A DNA stretch of 64,000 bases from contig WPIO01000203.1 of assembly GCA_009760855.2 (NCBI GenBank), forward strand, positions 62,001 to 126,000, written 5' to 3'. The notes beneath the pieces were generated by a model. That model saw nothing but the letters and a program-made list of their open reading frames with translations. It made no database searches and had not been told where the DNA came from. A program made the position numbers and the translations under genes. Every line of letters starts with the position of its first letter. Within the stretch, counting starts at the first letter, position 1. Source of the DNA: Cristatella mucedo. Taxonomy: Eukaryota; Bryozoa; Phylactolaemata; Cristatellidae. This document shows, one piece after another, positions 60,471 to 64,000 of this stretch.

Positions 60471-60584
60471 CATGCTTGGTGTTTTGGAAGTACTTCTGTG
60501 TGAATGCCGCTGCCGACACGGCACGCCTGACTGCTACCGGGTCCCTCTACCTGATTACCTGGGAGGTAGTACCTGCTGACCAAC

Positions 60585-60880
60585 CTTGCTGCCTCGTGGT
60601 CCGTGTGACAGTCACGTGATTCCCATGGATGCCACGTGGTTACGTTGGCTCTCATGTTGTATTCATTGCAGTCGTGTTGTATCCCGCGCTGTCAGGTGGT
60701 TCTCCGTGTTGTACGGTGGTTCACTTTGCTATGGCGTGCTTCAGTGTACTGTCGCACACTGTTCTCACTGTTGCGAGCTCCCTCTCACTGCTGTTTGCTC
60801 CCCATTTATTGCCATAAGCTTAGCCTTGCTGCCGAATGATATCCCTTGCAGCCGAGTGCTCCTGCATTTGAGGTCCGCGA
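60585..60880. repeat. Degenerate 20-bp minisatellite in Y copy 2b
   Basis: For example CCTTGCTGCCGAATGATATC near 60825. Same family as the other Y minisatellites. Confidence 0.55.
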
Positions 60881-61620
60881 CTGAAGGATCTTGCAGATCA
60901 TGCGAAAGAACAACTTACAGCCCTATATAGATGCGGCATTTGGTGCCACTGCATGCTGGCTGCAGTCGGGCAGCACGCCTCGGCCTTGGCCCTCGGCCGT
61001 GATGCGAGATTTTGGTTATGGCTACCTAGAGGGCTGATGGTCTGCGGTGTCGCTATCTTATCTTCACTGGAAGAAACTTATACTGACTTCATTGCAAAGA
61101 TTGTGCGTTTGGACGGACTTTGTTTCCTTTGCTAGCATTACCATCCACCATGCACGAAAGCCGGCAATCGAGGGTTGCACCAGCAGCTTCGCTCGAGCTC
61201 TAGTAGTCGCAACAGCGACCCATTTCTTCCTCAACACTGCTGGTCAAGGATTTCAGGTGTCATCGCATGCCATGCTCTAGTTAATGGGGGCAGAGCTGAT
61301 GAGGCAGCTACAGGTCACCACTGTCGTACTGAAGGCCTGCTAGTGGTTCTGTTTTGCAGACCGGAGAGGGCTGGGAGCCGCATAGATTCAGGTCAGTGCA
61401 AGCTGCACTAACCTGACTAGGAGCTGGGGTGGCAGCACAAGATACCGCATTTTGTTTGCAGCCTATCTTTAGAATCTCTTTACTTTTTTGTAGAATGCCA
61501 GTACCTTGAAATGCCCCTGGAAAGGTCAGTGCACGACATGAGTGTGCAGGAGCCGCGGCCGAAGACAGAATGTACTGCACTCGCTGTGCTGCTTGTCACA
61601 AGCAGCACACTGAATGCTAA

Positions 61621-61681
61621 TTTATTTTATTATTTATATTTATTAATATTAATTATTTGTAAAAAAAAATAAGAAAAAAAT
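61621..61681 (+). mobile_element. 61-bp AT-rich insertion with A-rich end and 10-bp direct repeats
   Basis: TGAATGCTAA flanks it at 61611-61620 and 61682-61691. The insert is TTATTT/TATTAA-rich and ends AAAAAAAAATAAGAAAAAAA. Target-site duplication plus an A-rich tail is the signature of a LINE-mobilised RNA. The source is not recognised. Confidence 0.6.
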
Positions 61682-63469
61682 TGAATGCTAAAAAACTGTG
61701 TATCGGTATTTTCGTCTCTTTTAGATGTGCAGCAAGTGGATAACGACTGATAATGCCTCTGCTGCAGTGTGGAGGAAGTTACAGCAAAGTTTAAGGTTGG
61801 CTTATCTAAACGGCTATTGCTTGTCACAAGTGTCATCAGTGGAATCTTTGCAGAGGATTAATGGCTTGCTCACACTAGATGCTTTGCGTTTTAGAGTTCT
61901 TTGGATGGATCTAATGGAATTAGCTTGAGAGCAAACAGAGTGCCTAGTAGCATACAAGCGAGAGGCCAATGCAGATCGTTAAGCACTGCAAGTGTGTCGT
62001 CGCTCGGATGGTACCTCACTCTGAATTTGTGTGTAAGGTGAAAGGCGCTTGACGGAGTCGCATGTCACCTTGCCAGCAAGCTTAAAGTGCCGGTTGCCTC
62101 CCACGAGTCAGCTGCTTCCAGCTCCCACAGCTTATTTACAATGGATCATGCCACTGTTTCATGCCAGAAGGGTTTTGCTTTAAGCCTTCATGTGCCGTTC
62201 AGCCTTAGCTTGACTGATTTCCTGGTAACCTACTTGTAGGTCTGCCTCACCTTAGGAGCATCAGTCTGCTTGCCTAAGTAATCTGCTTTTCATTTGCTAA
62301 TGATGCACTTACATAGGCAAAGGAAGCTGAGCGATGAGTATGAGATAGAGGAAAGCTACCGTACATTGACCAGCTAGCGTCCTCCTATTTCACATTCCTA
62401 GTTCCAGCATTATTGCTAAGTGCCATCCGATTAGTAGAGTCGTGGCTTCTCCAGCTAATGCTGGCGTTATTGATTGAATTGTAACTGAGTGTCAGTATGA
62501 AATAGCATGCAAATACCGGGTAAGCTTCACGCACACGTTTACTGAGCTAGCGACGCCAAGTTTCTTATTCTAGCGATTGGCTTTTTATGTATGTTCGATA
62601 AGATACGAAGCTTACACTTCAGAATAACTCTGTGTGCCTTGCATTGATTTAAACTCCTTGCCTTGAAAAGGGCAGCATCAGCATTTATCGCTTAGCTGGA
62701 CTCAGCGCCTGTGGCTGATGATCTTCCTAAGCCATTTTTTGAGCCTACGAGCAACTTCTTCTGTCACTGCAATCACATGCTGCTATTTGGTTATTATCCG
62801 ATCTCTCGCGTTTTAATTCTCACACTTTTTCTTGGCAAAATCAGAAAACTAAGTAATGCTTACTCTGTTACGGCGATCGTGAATGTGTGACTTGAATCAC
62901 CATTGACTGTCGTGAGTGCTTGAAGCTGTAGAAGCCTCGTTGTGCTACGACTGTGAGCTAGATATGTGTTCGAGTGACGTTGGATCATGTCACGTACTCC
63001 TAGCTCACAGTCGTCGCATGAGCGTTTACAACAATGCAGCGCTTGCCTGCAGGTCTTCCTATTTTTTGGGTGGTACCAACCATCTTCAGCTTTTGCTATA
63101 GGTAATGGAGTCAGCTGCTGCAACAGCGATCGGTACTTGAGCAATTAAATGCAAATTACCACCTGTGCAGAATTGTGAGCCTATGCATACGATATGCTCC
63201 ACATGGGCATATCTTATGTCTAGTGTCCGAATGCTGCACAACAGAGCGGCGACTATTGGATTGAACAAAAAGCCAGTACTGATTGTGTTTCTGAAAAAGT
63301 GTTGTACGAGATTGTGACATTGGCAGCTGCATACATTTTCAGGGATCTAAGTAGTGTAGCTGTCGCTTTTCGTATTGCTGCAATTACGATTACCCAAGCA
63401 TCGTGCAGTCACCACGAGCTAGAGTAGTTGAGCATTTGCCAACTATTGCAACGAGTGCAAGGTATGCAT

Positions 63470-63568
63470 AATAATAATAATAATAATAATTCACTTGATA
63501 AAGCGCCCTCAGAGAACTCAATCTCTCTCTAGGCGCTTTACATTTGCTGTAGAGTGAAATGCAATTGA
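63470..63568 (-). mobile_element. LINE-A tail, minus strand, copy 2b only
   Basis: Begins with (AAT)n, then TTCACTTGATAAAGCGCCCT, TCTCTAGGCGCTTTACATTT and the start of the 3' UTR. Target duplication ATGCAT at 63464-63469 and 63569-63574. The empty site is in Y1 at ~23451 (AAGGTATGCATGTCTTCG). Confidence 0.9.
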
Positions 63569-63918
63569 ATGCATGCCTTTGCTGAAGCCGTGCAAATCCA
63601 CAGAGGCTTGCTTTATGCTGATTATCTGTCCATGGATTGAGGTTGATTCTTTCTTTCGGTAATAGCAGAGAGAGTCAATTCGTATGTTTTTGAAATGCCT
63701 AGCATGTTAGTACGGTGGACTCTTGAAAGTTATCGCATTCCAATGAGTGCATTCAAACCCATAAAATGACGTGTTTCTTAAAACTTGTGTGAAGCCGAAC
63801 AAATATTGGCCCTTTTTGAGGCTTGTGAGTTCTGTCGACTCTGTATCGTTGGAATCTTCTCACTAAGTTGTTGGGCAGAACTTCCGTGTGATTTCTGTTG
63901 CTGCCAAGTTTCTTGCCA

Positions 63919-64000
63919 GCCTAGCAGAGCTCAGGTATGGCAGACATTGTATCATTTGCATGTCAATGAGAGCCTGGCTATGCATGCCTGCGAGCATGTG
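63919..64000. repeat. Start of a further U unit (U7), cut by window end
   Basis: GCCTAGCAG...GGCAGACATTGT...TGTCAATGAGAGCCTGGCT matches 36718-36790 of U5 and 290-360 of U1. It joins Y sequence at a GCCTA microhomology. The matching place in copy 1 (23800) continues differently. Confidence 0.7.

Larger units (their letters stand above)
60470..63918. repeat. Y block, copy 2b
   Basis: Complete extra Y copy in the second large segment. It is closer in general layout to Y1 than to the degraded Y2 at 25050. It carries an AT-rich 61-bp insertion and a LINE-A tail of its own. Confidence 0.8.

Overview
This window looks like intergenic, repeat-built DNA from a multicellular animal. The evidence is decayed non-LTR retrotransposons of the L2/CR1 group (AP endonuclease plus reverse transcriptase), tRNA-derived SINEs, long microsatellites and intron-type splice signals. 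There are no bacterial-style operons or ribosome binding sites, and no intact long reading frame. I cannot name the species. Almost every open frame is a chance frame in low-complexity DNA or a piece of a dead LINE.

The dominant structure is a roughly 36.5-kb duplication. Positions ~131-23920 are collinear with ~36559-63918, usually about 85-95% alike by eye (24 differences in one gap-free 207-bp stretch counted by hand). Each copy is made of smaller families. 'U' units of about 4.7 kb occur as U1 1-6002, U2 6003-7330, U3 28100-31725, U4 31726-36472, U5 36559-42340, U6 42560-44280 and the start of U7 at 63919. A LINE-B element follows U2 and again U6. Next comes an 'X' block (about 10860-18940 and 47770-56070), then 'Y' blocks (20530-23920, a degraded one at 25050-26340, and 57180-59995 and 60470-63918). 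The order is U1-U2-LINE-X-Y-U3-U4, then U5-U6-LINE-X-Y-Y-U7.

Two LINE families are present. LINE-A has an (ATT)n tail and a hairpin 3' end. LINE-B ends in a GAGTTACAGATGGAGATA tail followed by a five-base repeat. Both kept inserting after the large duplication: several insertions are filled in one copy and empty in the other. At least two SINE types occur, and one carries a LINE-A-like hairpin 3' end.

The best candidates for function are two elements at the X/Y junction, found in both big copies. One is a promoter-like cluster (E-box, perfect heat-shock element, CCAAT box, CRE-like site) at ~18099-18192 and ~54828-54960. The other is an 82-bp segment with clean splice sites (19560-19641 and 56337-56418) that differs at only 2 bases while its flanks differ by roughly 8-15%. 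Together they suggest a duplicated, spliced, possibly stress-responsive transcription unit, perhaps non-coding. Other points of interest are a 71-bp near-perfect palindrome in only one copy, a 165-bp near-identical patch copied within U3, and a 718-bp composite insertion flanked by 9-bp direct repeats.
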